Positions 16,133-24,957 of a stretch of 64,000 bases of DNA are shown piece after piece. The DNA comes from Gp6-AA40 sp036407095 (GTDB lineage: Bacteria > Acidobacteriota > Vicinamibacteria > Vicinamibacterales > UBA2999). The notes under the pieces are model-generated. The model was not told the origin of the DNA. It saw only the letters and a program-made list of their open reading frames with translations, and searched no databases. The DNA lies in the NCBI GenBank assembly GCA_036407095.1, contig DASWZV010000065.1, positions 124,001 through 188,000 on the forward strand, read 5' to 3'. The stretch's first letter is position 1. The number at the start of each line of letters is the position of its first letter. The translations under genes and the position numbers were made by a program.

Positions 16133-16657
16133 CTAAATCTTTTCTACCTGCAGAAAATCCAATTCCACCGGCGTCGCGCGGCCGAAGATCGTCACCATCA
16201 CCTTCAACGTGTTGCGATCGAGGTTCACCTCGTCGACCACGCCGTTGAAGCTGGTGAAGGGGCCTTCGTTGATCCGCACGTGATCGCCCTTCTCGAACGT
16301 GTACTTCGGCTTCGGCTTTTCGGCTGCCGATTTCACCTGCTCGAGGATGTGCTCGACCTCTTCCTTGCTGAGCGGCGTCGGCTTGGTGCCGGCGCCCACG
16401 AAACCGGTGACCTTCGGCGTGTTCTTCACGACGTGCCACGCGTGGTCGGACATCGTCATCTCGACCAGGATGTAGCCCGGGAAGAACCGCCGTGCGCTCT
16501 TCACCTCGCGGCCGCCGCGTTTCTCGACGATGTCCTCCGTGGGAATGAGTACCTCGCCGATCTCATTCTGAAGACCGTAGGCCTGTACCCGCTGTTCGAG
16601 CGACTCCTTCACCTTGTTTTCGAAGCCCGAATAGGTGTGCACGATGTACCAGTTCAT
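16133..16657 (-). CDS. nusG: Transcription termination/antitermination protein NusG
   Basis: About 174 residues. NGN domain from NWYIVHTYSGFENKVKESL with the RNAP-binding segment RRFFPGYILVEM; C-terminal KOW domain beginning KGDHVRINEGPFTSFNGVV. Binds RNA polymerase and links it to Rho or the S10-ribosome. The start at 16657 has GAGG eight bases upstream; the alternative ATG at 16675 overlaps the secE stop (ATGA) and would add six residues, matching the E. coli N-terminal length. Downstream of secE. Confidence 0.97.
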   Translation of the reverse strand: MNWYIVHTYSGFENKVKESLEQRVQAYGLQNEIGEVLIPTEDIVEKRGGREVKSARRFFPGYILVEMTMSDHAWHVVKNTPKVTGFVGAGTKPTPLSKEEVEHILEQVKSAAEKPKPKYTFEKGDHVRINEGPFTSFNGVVDEVNLDRNTLKVMVTIFGRATPVELDFLQVEKI

Positions 16658-16671
16658 GGTCGCGACCTCGG

Positions 16672-16935
16672 TCATGCCACACCAAATCGTCGGAAGATCC
16701 AGTTCACACCCCAGTTGATCGCGACATCGAAGCCCCAGAGATACAAGCCGAAGAACGCCGACGTCACGACGACGACCATCGTGGTGGCGTACACCTCGCG
16801 GCGCGAGGGCCACGTCACGCGACGCATCTCGTTGCGCACCTCGGCGAGGAAGGTGCGCGAATTGGACCACCAGCCGCCAATCCCGCCGCCGCCTTCGCGT
16901 TCGCCGCCTGGTCTGACCTGTTCAACGGTGCTCAT
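16672..16935 (-). CDS. secE: Preprotein translocase subunit SecE
   Basis: 87 residues. Amphipathic helix FLAEVRNEMRRVTWPSRREV with the conserved TWP motif, followed by a single membrane helix (TTMVVVVTSAFFGLYLWGFD). The N-terminus is Gly-rich. Stabilises SecY in the translocon. Between tRNA-Trp and nusG in the canonical order. Confidence 0.96.
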   Translation of the reverse strand: MSTVEQVRPGGEREGGGGIGGWWSNSRTFLAEVRNEMRRVTWPSRREVYATTMVVVVTSAFFGLYLWGFDVAINWGVNWIFRRFGVA

Positions 16936-17121
16936 ACTGCCTGCCTGATTCCTACCCGCCGTCGTAATCCGCCCGCTTGTGACTCGCTAGCGACCATTCC
17001 TGACTCGCCAACCATAGCCCGCATCCAGTCCGCCTTCCACCTCCGCGCTGCGCGCTCCGGTGGACAAGCCGCCTGACCTTCTTCGATCCTGCTCAGAAGT
17101 GGCCAGCACTACCCTGGTTCA

Positions 17122-17166
17122 CCAACCGTAGCTCGGGTCAGCGAAGTCTCCGCGAGCGAAGGTTGG
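17122..17166. repeat. Hairpin repeat F1 abutting the tRNA-Trp CCA
   Basis: Arms CCAACC (17122-17127) and GGTTGG (17161-17166) enclose a GC-rich interior with further pairing (GTAGCTCGGG, CGCGAGCG). On the minus strand the element begins at the encoded CCA of tRNA-Trp. Confidence 0.55.
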
Positions 17167-17239
17167 CAGGTCAGGAGGGACTCGAACCCCCAGCCCTCGG
17201 TTTTGGAGACCGATGCTCTACCAATTGAGCTACTGACCT
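17164..17239 (-). tRNA. trnW: tRNA-Trp (CCA)
   Basis: Cloverleaf on the minus strand: acceptor AGGTCAG / CTGACCT, D-stem GCTC/GAGC, anticodon loop CTCCAAA (anticodon CCA), T-arm with TTCGAGT. Discriminator G73 as expected for Trp, and the 3' CCA is encoded. Lies between rpmG and secE, its usual place in this cluster. Confidence 0.97.
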
Positions 17240-17250
17240 GTTCGACCAGG

Positions 17251-17353
17251 AAGCAGGACTCAGGCATCAGGAGGATGCAGGCGCTTCCTGTTTCCGCCTC
17301 GTTCCTCTGATTCCTGCGTCCTGCTGCATCCTGATTCCTGCTTCCTGATGCCT
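17251..17353. repeat. Iterated-word hairpin C3 (TCAGGA/TTCCTGA type)
   Basis: The left arm has words such as CAGGCATCAGGAGG; the right arm has GCATCCTGATTCCTGCTTCC. The right arm is nearly identical (29 of 31 bases) to the arms of C6 and C7. It reaches the rpmG stop codon. Confidence 0.65.
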
Positions 17354-17501
17354 ATTTCGTTTCCTTGTGGTCCGTGTGCTTGCGACAGAAACGGCAGTAC
17401 TTGCTGAACTCGAGCCGCTCGGTCGTCTTCTTCTTGTTCTTCGTCGTGCTGTAGTTCCGCCGCTTGCACACGCCGCACGCCATGTGAATGATGTCGCGCA
17501 T
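17352..17501 (-). CDS. rpmG: 50S ribosomal protein L33
   Basis: 49 residues, reading MRDIIHMACGVCKRRNYSTT and ending KYCRFCRKHTDHKETK. The four Cys (C-x2-C twice) make it a zinc-binding C+ type L33. Placed two bases after the tuf stop and before tRNA-Trp, as in many genomes. Confidence 0.96.
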   Translation of the reverse strand: MRDIIHMACGVCKRRNYSTTKNKKKTTERLEFSKYCRFCRKHTDHKETK

Positions 17502-17503
17502 AA

Positions 17504-18703
<1,200 letters not shown>

Positions 18704-18904
18704 GTGCGTGTGTGCTCGCTATTGCTATGAAGTAATACCGCCCGTTCGTCGTCCCTTACTCACTGCCCGCCAAACGATGTCGCCTTCGCCAACGGCCGCT
18801 CGCCCTTCGACTCGCTTCGCTCGCTCAGGACGTTCTCCCTGTGCTGCCTGGCTCGCCATGAGCGAACCTGTGGTTCGCCAGAGGCGAAGCGCAGGTGAGT
18901 CGAA
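18704..18904. other. tRNA-Thr/tuf spacer with degenerate palindromes
   Basis: No gene. It contains GC-rich inverted segments, including CTTCGACTCGCTTCGCTCGC followed by a TCAGGACG word, a relative of the repeat seen inside alr. It would form part of the tuf leader. Confidence 0.4.
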
Positions 18905-18980
<76 letters not shown>

Positions 18981-18993
18981 CCAAAAAAACAAA

Positions 18994-19021
18994 GGGCTCG
19001 GGGCTCAGGCCCCAGGCCTCA
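18994..19021. repeat. Iterated-word repeat C4, single arm
   Basis: CTCGGGGCTCAGGCCCCAGG-type sequence resembling one arm of C1 and C8, adjacent to the 5' end of tRNA-Thr(GGT). Confidence 0.4.
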
Positions 19022-19111
19022 GTTCAACCAGTCCGCCTTCGGCGAGACAGCCTTCGGCCGGCTCGCCTAGCCGAAGCCCACGCTTCGGCGACAGCTCGCG
19101 TGAGCGAAGGC

Positions 19112-19186
19112 TGGAGCGGGAGACGGGGATCGAACCCGCGACCAACAGCTTGGAAGGCTGTGACTCTACCACTGAGTTACTCCCGC
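19112..19186 (-). tRNA. trnG: tRNA-Gly (TCC)
   Basis: Acceptor GCGGGAG / CTCCCGC, anticodon loop CTTCCAA (anticodon TCC), T-loop GTTCGAT, discriminator U, encoded CCA. A family-F-like hairpin (CCAGCCTTCGC) starts at the CCA. Confidence 0.96.
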
Positions 19187-19372
19187 CTTCGCGCTTCGCC
19201 GACTCGCCAGTCGACGACCGCTCGCTACCCTCGCGCTACGGCGAGGCAGGCTCCGCTGACCTCCGCACAAACCAACTAGCCGGCGATTGAAACCTCCCTC
19301 TCGAAGCGATCGGCCCAACCGTCGCCGCGCGCACGCGCGGCGACGAAGAAAAACGGGAGGGGAGGCCCTTCC

Positions 19373-19428
19373 CCACCAACCTCCGGCCGCGCGCCAACCT
19401 TTCCGCGCGCGGGAAAAGGTTGGTGGGG
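19373..19428. repeat. Palindrome overlapping the tRNA-Tyr 3' end
   Basis: CCCCACCAACCT near 19373-19384 is the reverse complement of AGGTTGGTGGGG at the tRNA-Tyr 3' end, so the opposite strand carries a mimic of the acceptor/CCA sequence. A second nested hairpin uses CCAACCTTTCC and GGGAAAAGGTTGG. Confidence 0.55.
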
Positions 19429-19507
19429 AGGGGAGGGTTCGAACCTCCGTAGCCACATGGGCGGCAGATTTACAGTCTGCTGCGATTGACCGCTCCGCCA
19501 CCTCCCC
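19421..19507 (-). tRNA. trnY: tRNA-Tyr (GTA)
   Basis: Class II tRNA with a long variable arm. Acceptor GGGGAGG / CCTCCCC, anticodon loop CTGTAAA (anticodon GTA), T-loop GTTCGAA, discriminator A, CCA encoded. Confidence 0.96.
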
Positions 19508-19525
19508 GAAAATGTCTGTCGCTGA

Positions 19526-19615
19526 AGGCTTCAGGAATCAGGGATCACGCTTCACCGCGCACACGGATCGAAACCGTGGACAGCGCTGAGGCGTGATGCC
19601 TGATGCCTGATTCCT
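19526..19615. repeat. Iterated-word hairpin C5
   Basis: The left arm (19526-19550) AGGCTTCAGGAATCAGGG... pairs with the right arm (19591-19615) ending GCCTGATTCCT. It fills the gap between tRNA-Tyr and tRNA-Thr(TGT). Confidence 0.6.
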
Positions 19616-19668
19616 TCACGTGTTGTTGGAATGGCGCGTTTCCCTGAAGAGCCGCGTGAGTTCGTCGG

Positions 19669-19745
19669 TGGAGCTGGCGGAGGGATTTGAACCCCCGACC
19701 GGCTGATTACAAATCAGCTGCTCTACCGGACTGAGCTACGCCAGC
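19669..19745 (-). tRNA. trnT: tRNA-Thr (TGT)
   Basis: Acceptor GCTGGCG / CGCCAGC, anticodon loop TTTGTAA (anticodon TGT), T-loop GTTCAAA, CCA encoded. First tRNA of the cluster, about ten bases downstream of a strong promoter. Confidence 0.96.
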
Positions 19746-19759
19746 CAGACAAAGGGCAA

Positions 19760-19789
19760 ATAATAGCACTTCCCGTGCCAGTAGTGCAA
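19760..19789 (-). promoter_or_regulatory. Sigma-70-type promoter of the tRNA-tuf operon
   Basis: On the minus strand TTGCAC (19784-19789) and TATTAT (19760-19765) are separated by 18 bases. The predicted start near 19753 lies just before tRNA-Thr(TGT). Good match to housekeeping hexamers in otherwise GC-rich DNA. Confidence 0.75.
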
Positions 19790-19807
19790 GGCAATGCCCA
19801 GCCTGAG

Positions 19808-20578
19808 CTAACTCTCTGGTTCCTCGGACCTTGCATCACGTCCGTGGGGGACGGTCGCTGCCCGTAAGTTGCGCCTCTGCCTGACGGCCTCAAACAGTAT
19901 GACGCCGGCGGCGACAGAGACGTTGATGCTCCCGACGTGTCCCTGCATCGGGATCGACGCCAGACGGTCACATCGCTGGCGTACGAGACGACGCAACCCC
20001 GGACCTTCCGAACCAAGCACGATCGCGGTCGGCGCCGTCAGATCGACTGTATCGTACACGGTCCGCGCCTCACTCGCGAGTCCGAGCGTCCAGATACCCA
20101 GATCCTTGAGTTCCTCGAGCGCGCGCGCGATGTTCACGACCTCGGCGATCTTGACGTGTGCCACCGCTCCCGACGACGCCTTGGCGGCGACGCTGGACCG
20201 CGCGGCCGACCGGCGCGCCTGCACGACGACGCCGTCGACGCCGGTGGCATCGGCGGACCGCAGGATCGCGCCCAGGTTGTGCGGGTCCTCGATACCGTCG
20301 AGCACCAGTAGGAGCGGCACGTCACGAGCCCCCGTGACGAGCTCCGCGATGCTGTAGTCGCTCGCATCGTCGATATCGGCGACCACGCCCTGATGCACCC
20401 CGCCATTGGCCTTGCGCCCCAGCACGTCGACCGGGACCCGCTGCGGTGCCAGGCCATGCGTCGCCGCAAAGGCCACCAGCTGCCGCATACGCTCGTCGTC
20501 GCGGCCGGAAGTCCAGAGCGACTTCACGCGGCCGGCGCGCAGCGCTTCGAGCACGGGGTTGATGCCGTAAACGATCAC
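19808..20578 (-). CDS. rlmB: 23S rRNA 2'-O-methyltransferase, RlmB/TrmH family
   Basis: 256 residues. N-terminal L30e-like substrate-binding domain (MIVYGINPVLEALRAG) and a SPOUT domain with the three motifs LDGIEDPHNLGAILRSADATG-like, IVLGSEGPGLRRLV and SIPMQGHVGSINVSVAAGV. RlmB methylates G2251 of 23S rRNA with S-adenosylmethionine. The C-terminal 20 residues are a nonconserved tail. 21 bases downstream of gltX and convergent in context with Bacillus gltX-rlmB gene order. Confidence 0.92.
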   Translation of the reverse strand: MIVYGINPVLEALRAGRVKSLWTSGRDDERMRQLVAFAATHGLAPQRVPVDVLGRKANGGVHQGVVADIDDASDYSIAELVTGARDVPLLLVLDGIEDPHNLGAILRSADATGVDGVVVQARRSAARSSVAAKASSGAVAHVKIAEVVNIARALEELKDLGIWTLGLASEARTVYDTVDLTAPTAIVLGSEGPGLRRLVRQRCDRLASIPMQGHVGSINVSVAAGVILFEAVRQRRNLRAATVPHGRDARSEEPES

Positions 20579-20599
20579 TGAGACCTGAAGTTCAGAAAT

Positions 20600-22105
20600 T
20601 CAGGGTTCCAGGGCGGCAACGCCATCCGCAAACGCCGCGGCGCGTTCGCGCGCGCTGATGATGCGCGTGATGCCGGTCGATTGCAACAAGGCCCCCCGTT
20701 CGATCGCAGGAACGGCAACGTCGAGCTCGAGACCTTCAGCCGCACCAGTCAGTGCAAGGCGAATCGGGTGGAACAGCGCCTTTCCTTTCTGTCCGGTTCG
20801 CTCTTTGACCCGCGACGCCGCCGCGCGGAACGTCTCGCGATCGACGAGCGGCGGCGCCGTCCTCAGCTCGTCGGCGAGCGCGTCGATCACCGTGCGCGAT
20901 CCCTTCGCTTCCGCACGGATGGCGTCGTCGTCGAGGGCGCGGGCGGCAGCGTAATCGAACACGAACGCGAGTCGAGCCGGAACCTGCTCGACGCGATCGA
21001 CCGACATTGCGGCTGCGGGCACGACATGCGTCAGAAACTCGATGACATCGGGGCTGCTGCTCGATACCCATCCCGCCCGCTGCAGATACGGGATCGCGAG
21101 CTCCACGAGGCGCTGTGGGGTCGATGCCTTGAGGTAGTGCCGGTTGACCCAGGCCAGTTTCTCCACGTCGAACACGCCCGCGCTGTGGCCCACGTCCTCG
21201 AGTCGGAACCGTCGCGCCAGCTCCTCCAGCGGCACGAGCTCCTGCCCCTCACCGGGCGACCATCCGATCAGCGCCAGATAGTTCGTGAGCGCCTCCGGCA
21301 GGAACCCGCGGTCGCGGAACTCTTTCACCGAGGTCGCGCCGTGCCGCTTCGACAACGGCGCATGATCGGGCCCCAGCACGAGTGAGACATGCGCGAACGC
21401 CGGCGGCTTCCACCCGAACGCTTCGTAGAGGAGCAGCTGCCGCGGCGTGTTGGAGATGTGGTCCTCCCCGCGCACGACGTGCGTGATCTCCATTAATGCA
21501 TCATCGACGACGACTGCGAAGTTGTACGCAGGCACGCCGCCCGATCGCACGATGAGCGGGTCACCAATCACCTCGGCCGCGAAGCGCACCTCCCCGCGAA
21601 CGAGGTCGTGAAAGACGACCTCACGGCCCTGTCGATCGGGGACGCGAAAGCGGAGGGCGGCCGGCTCTCCAGCCTCGACGCGGCGGTGCGCCTCGTCAGG
21701 CGGGAGATTGCGGCATCGTCCGACGTACTGCGGAGGCCTGCCCGCCCGCAGCGCGGCCTGTCGATCCTCTTCCAGCTGCTGGGGGGAACAGAAGCAGTAG
21801 TACGCATGCCCCTTCGACATGAGCTCGATCGCGTGCGCACGATAGATAGGCAGACGTTCGCTCTGACGATAGGGACCATGCTCGCCGCCAACGTCGACCC
21901 CTTCGGCCCAGTCGAGCCCCATCCATCGGAGATCGTCGAGCATCGCGAGCGCCGATTCGCGGGTGGAGCGCTCGACGTCGGTGTCCTCGATGCGCATGAT
22001 GAACGTGCCGCCCTGGCCGCGTGCGAGCAGCCAGTTGAAGAGTGCGGTGCGGGCGTTGCCGACGTGGAGTTGCCCGGTGGGACTGGGAGCGAAACGAAGC
22101 CTCAT
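20600..22105 (-). CDS. gltX: Glutamate-tRNA ligase
   Basis: 501 residues. Class I signature HVGN at 14-17 in FAPSPTGQLHVGNARTALFN, and the KMSKS-equivalent LSKR around 251-254 with K253. C-terminal alpha-helical anticodon-binding cage. Charges tRNA-Glu (and tRNA-Gln if the Gat pathway is used, which cannot be decided here). Downstream of ispDF, separated by GTAG element R5. Confidence 0.96.
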   Translation of the reverse strand: MRLRFAPSPTGQLHVGNARTALFNWLLARGQGGTFIMRIEDTDVERSTRESALAMLDDLRWMGLDWAEGVDVGGEHGPYRQSERLPIYRAHAIELMSKGHAYYCFCSPQQLEEDRQAALRAGRPPQYVGRCRNLPPDEAHRRVEAGEPAALRFRVPDRQGREVVFHDLVRGEVRFAAEVIGDPLIVRSGGVPAYNFAVVVDDALMEITHVVRGEDHISNTPRQLLLYEAFGWKPPAFAHVSLVLGPDHAPLSKRHGATSVKEFRDRGFLPEALTNYLALIGWSPGEGQELVPLEELARRFRLEDVGHSAGVFDVEKLAWVNRHYLKASTPQRLVELAIPYLQRAGWVSSSSPDVIEFLTHVVPAAAMSVDRVEQVPARLAFVFDYAAARALDDDAIRAEAKGSRTVIDALADELRTAPPLVDRETFRAAASRVKERTGQKGKALFHPIRLALTGAAEGLELDVAVPAIERGALLQSTGITRIISARERAAAFADGVAALEP

Positions 22106-22115
22106 AGTCTTCAGT

Positions 22116-22146
22116 GTAGCGGCGGGTCTTGCTGTTTAGACCCGCC
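22116..22146 (+). repeat. GTAG-hairpin element R5 with a 10-nt loop
   Basis: GTAG, C, then stem GGCGGGTC / GACCCGCC with loop TTGCTGTTTA. The right arm overlaps the ispDF stop codon, so the element contributes the end of that gene. Confidence 0.7.
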
Positions 22147-23293
22147 GGCACAGGAGCGCGACCGCGTGCACCGCGATCGATTCGCCGGCCCCCATCGAAT
22201 CGACGCCTTCGTTCGTCTTCCCCTTCACGCTGATCTGCGAGACGTCGGCGCCGAGCGCCTGCGCGAGGTTCGAGCGAATCGCGTCGAGATGCGGCACGAG
22301 CTTCGGCCGTTGGGCGATGACGACGACGTCGATGTTCACGAGGTGATACCCGGTCGCGCGCACCACGGCGGCGGCGCGCTCGAGCAGGACGAGGCTGTTG
22401 GCGCCCTTCCACGTCGGATCGGTATCGGGAAAGTGTCTCCCGATGTCGCCGGCACCGGCCGCGCCGAGAATCGCATCGGTCACCGCATGCGAAACGACAT
22501 CTCCATCCGAGTGCGCCTCGAGGCCCCGCTCGAACGGGATCGTCACGCCTCCGAGAATGAGCGGCCGGCCGGTCACGAGCCGATGCAGATCGTAGCCGTT
22601 GCCGACGCGAAGCGCCGGCACGGACATCCCGCCGAGGAGACGTTCAGCGGTCGCGAGATCGTCGGGTGTCGTGATCTTCAGGTTCCGCGGATCGCCGTCG
22701 ACGACCTTCACGACATGACCTGCTCGTTCGGCCAGCATCGCCTCATCGGTGGCATCGCCTTCGATCGCGAGTGCGTCTCGCAACACCGCCGTGCGAAATG
22801 CCTGCGGCGTCTGCGCGAGAAAGATCTCGTCGCGCGGAAGCGTCGCCGTGATCGTCCCTTCCGCGCCCGCACGTTTGACGGTATCGCTCGCGCGAAGCGC
22901 CGCGATCGCCGCACCGCTTTCCGCCGCCGCGGTCACCGTTCGCCGAATCACCGCATCGGTCACGAGCGGCCGCGCCGCATCGTGGATGACGACGACCTCG
23001 GCGCGCGGAGAGACACGAGCGAACGCCCGCGCCACCGAATCACGACGGCGCTCGCCGCCTTCGACGACCGTCAGCGGCTTCGCTCCTCCGCGCAGATAGG
23101 ACGGCGGTGCCTGCGCAAGATCTGGCGGAAGCGCGACGACCAGGTCGGAGACGAGCTCGCAACTCCGGTAGGCGTCGATGCTGCGCTTGAGGATCGGCTC
23201 CCCTCCAAGCAGCACGAGCTGCTTCGGAGACGCGTGGCCAAAGCGCACCCCGCGCCCTCCGGCAGCGATGATCGCAGACACGTGCATGTTCAC
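22136..23293 (-). CDS. ispDF: Bifunctional IspD/IspF (MEP pathway)
   Basis: 385 residues. IspD domain (about 1-222): AIIAAGGRGVRFG nucleotide-binding motif, VVIHDAARPLV and QTPQAF. IspF domain (about 228-385): GNGYDLHRL with metal ligands D235 and H237, EAHSDGDVVSHA, and KGKTNEGVDSMG. Makes CDP-methylerythritol and methylerythritol cyclodiphosphate for isoprenoids. The fused form is common where IspE is encoded separately, as here (50542-51498). Starts four bases before the PilZ stop. Confidence 0.96.
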   Translation of the reverse strand: MNMHVSAIIAAGGRGVRFGHASPKQLVLLGGEPILKRSIDAYRSCELVSDLVVALPPDLAQAPPSYLRGGAKPLTVVEGGERRRDSVARAFARVSPRAEVVVIHDAARPLVTDAVIRRTVTAAAESGAAIAALRASDTVKRAGAEGTITATLPRDEIFLAQTPQAFRTAVLRDALAIEGDATDEAMLAERAGHVVKVVDGDPRNLKITTPDDLATAERLLGGMSVPALRVGNGYDLHRLVTGRPLILGGVTIPFERGLEAHSDGDVVSHAVTDAILGAAGAGDIGRHFPDTDPTWKGANSLVLLERAAAVVRATGYHLVNIDVVVIAQRPKLVPHLDAIRSNLAQALGADVSQISVKGKTNEGVDSMGAGESIAVHAVALLCRRV

Positions 23294-23598
23294 CGCTCGC
23301 CGCGCTTTTTCTGCCGGTGCACCGCCATGCGCGCGAGATGCACGCGAACCTGTGGAGACATCTGCACGAACCTCACGGCCAACCCGATGTCCGGCCGCGA
23401 ATACACGCGCTCGGCGTCGAGGCGCACGGTCTCCTCGATCGCCAGATCGATCTCGATGGTCATCCGTGTCCCGACCGGCACATCGTGGAAGGATTCGATC
23501 AAGCAGCCGGTGATGCTGAGATCGTGAATCCCACTACAGCATCGTCCGCATTGTTTCACGACATCCGGTGAACGTGACCATGCGATCGGCAGTGACAT
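23290..23598 (-). CDS. Small PilZ-domain protein
   Basis: About 102 residues. Segments SGIHDLSITGCLIES and PDIGLAVRFVQMS match the PilZ beta-barrel (D-x-S-x-x-G motif and closing strand). The N-terminal RxxxR expected for cyclic-di-GMP binding is not clear, so ligand binding is uncertain. The chosen start overlaps the preceding B3/B4 gene by 65 bases in another frame; a shorter GTG start a few codons upstream of the CGRCC segment is possible. The stop overlaps the ispDF start by four bases. Confidence 0.6.
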   Translation of the reverse strand: MSLPIAWSRSPDVVKQCGRCCSGIHDLSITGCLIESFHDVPVGTRMTIEIDLAIEETVRLDAERVYSRPDIGLAVRFVQMSPQVRVHLARMAVHRQKKRGER

Positions 23599-24169
23599 CG
23601 ATCACGCGGTCGAGATGCCGCGGTTCCACCTCGCGCGGCGCGAACACCACCAGCAGCGCCCTGGTCGTCTGGGTCGTCACCATGGTCCGCGCCGAGTCGG
23701 ACGTCGGATTCCCGAATGGCCCGAGCCGATCGGCCAGCGCGATCCGGCCGTCGACATGGACGTCGTCTTTGCGGATCCCTGGATACGATTCGCCCGCCCG
23801 CCCGATCCGCAGTTCCACGTCGCCTTCGATCCTCGCTGCATCATATAAACCGTAGGGCAGCTGAAACTCGAGCGAACACCAGTTGCAGACGTCGACCATC
23901 GAGTTGATGCGCGGCAGCGGGTCGCCTTTGCGGACGCGACGCAAGAGCGCTTCAGAGGATGGGCGTGTCCTGGTTGGATCGAGGCCAACGCGCTTGTACA
24001 TCGACCGCACCGCCGCGATCTCGGCAGGCGGCTGCACCCGCGCCGCGGACTCCGCGGCCGCCAGCGAGGCGTCCATCCGATGTTCGCGTTCGACGACGGT
24101 CGCGCCGTCGAGCCATAACACGCCGGGGCGCACGATCAGCGAGAGTTCAGGCGCGAGCGTGAACGGCAT
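23534..24169 (-). CDS. B3/B4 domain protein
   Basis: About 211 residues. Contains the B3/B4 tRNA-binding-like fold seen in the PheRS beta subunit, with RPSSEALLRRVRKGDPLPRI and INSMVDVCNWCSLEFQLPYG. Stand-alone members are thought to edit or bind aminoacyl-tRNA or related compounds; the exact role is not established. The start at 24169 overlaps the plsC end by 23 bases; a longer in-frame start at 24271 adds residues read out of the plsC sequence. Confidence 0.75.
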   Translation of the reverse strand: MPFTLAPELSLIVRPGVLWLDGATVVEREHRMDASLAAAESAARVQPPAEIAAVRSMYKRVGLDPTRTRPSSEALLRRVRKGDPLPRINSMVDVCNWCSLEFQLPYGLYDAARIEGDVELRIGRAGESYPGIRKDDVHVDGRIALADRLGPFGNPTSDSARTMVTTQTTRALLVVFAPREVEPRHLDRVIDVTADRMVTFTGCRETMRTML

Positions 24170-24908
24170 CGACGTCCGGCGGCATGGATCCGAGATCGGC
24201 CTCGGCGTCGGGCGCAATGATCCGCCGGACGCGCTCAGCGAACTCTTTCGCATCGGAACCCGCCAGTCCACGTGTGTCGATCGGATCGTGGACCACGAGC
24301 CGCACCTCGCCGGGATACGTCGTCACCCGCCCCTTCAGCATCACGTGACGACTGCCGACGATGGAAATCGGCACGACCGGCAATCCGGCTTCGAGCGCCA
24401 GATAGAAGCTGCCGCCCTTGAAGCGCGCCACGCGACCGTCGCGGCTGCGCGTCCCTTCCGGAAACACGATGAGCGAGAGCCCATTCGCTGTGAGACGCGA
24501 GGCCCAGGTGAAGATCCGTCGGCCCGGATGACTCCTATCGACGAGCATGTGCCCGCTGCGGCGCAGATGCCAGCCGAGGAACGGAATCCTCCCGAGCGAC
24601 TCCTTCGCGATGATGCGCAGCTGGTACGGCAGCGACCAGAAAAGAATTGGGATGTCGTAGATGCTCTGATGATTGGCGACGAAGACGTATGTCTTCCCCG
24701 GCTCGAGCCGTTGCAGTCCCTGCGCACGCACGCGCACGCCCGTCGTCACGAGAATGAGGCGTGACCAGGTGCGGGCGCACCAGTGCGCGAACGACCCTGC
24801 GCGATCGACGAGTGACGAAGCGAGCGACAGCGTCCCGAGCACTATCGTGTAGACGACAATCGCCGGGATCAGAAAGACGACGGTGCGCCACCAGTGGTAC
24901 GACCGCAT
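24147..24908 (-). CDS. plsC: 1-acyl-glycerol-3-phosphate acyltransferase (PlsC-like)
   Basis: About 253 residues. N-terminal membrane helix (VVFLIPAIVVYTIVLGTLSL), then acyltransferase motif 1 NHQSIYD (HX4D) and motif 3 FPEGTRSRDG, and VPISIVGS. Makes phosphatidic acid at the inner membrane. The start at 24908 was chosen; a GTG at 24929 would begin directly at the edge of GTAG element R6. Overlaps the B3/B4 gene. Confidence 0.88.
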   Translation of the reverse strand: MRSYHWWRTVVFLIPAIVVYTIVLGTLSLASSLVDRAGSFAHWCARTWSRLILVTTGVRVRAQGLQRLEPGKTYVFVANHQSIYDIPILFWSLPYQLRIIAKESLGRIPFLGWHLRRSGHMLVDRSHPGRRIFTWASRLTANGLSLIVFPEGTRSRDGRVARFKGGSFYLALEAGLPVVPISIVGSRHVMLKGRVTTYPGEVRLVVHDPIDTRGLAGSDAKEFAERVRRIIAPDAEADLGSMPPDVDAVHARA

Positions 24909-24930
24909 GTGCTGACTCAAACGTCTCACG

Positions 24931-24954
24931 GGGCCGCCTCGAGGCGGCCCCTAC
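24931..24954 (-). repeat. GTAG-hairpin element R6
   Basis: Minus-strand GTAG, GG, stem GCCGCC / GGCGGC (extended by flanking G/C pairs) with loop TCGA. It starts three bases after the TAG stop of the PIN/TRAM gene. Confidence 0.75.
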
Positions 24955-24957
24955 GGG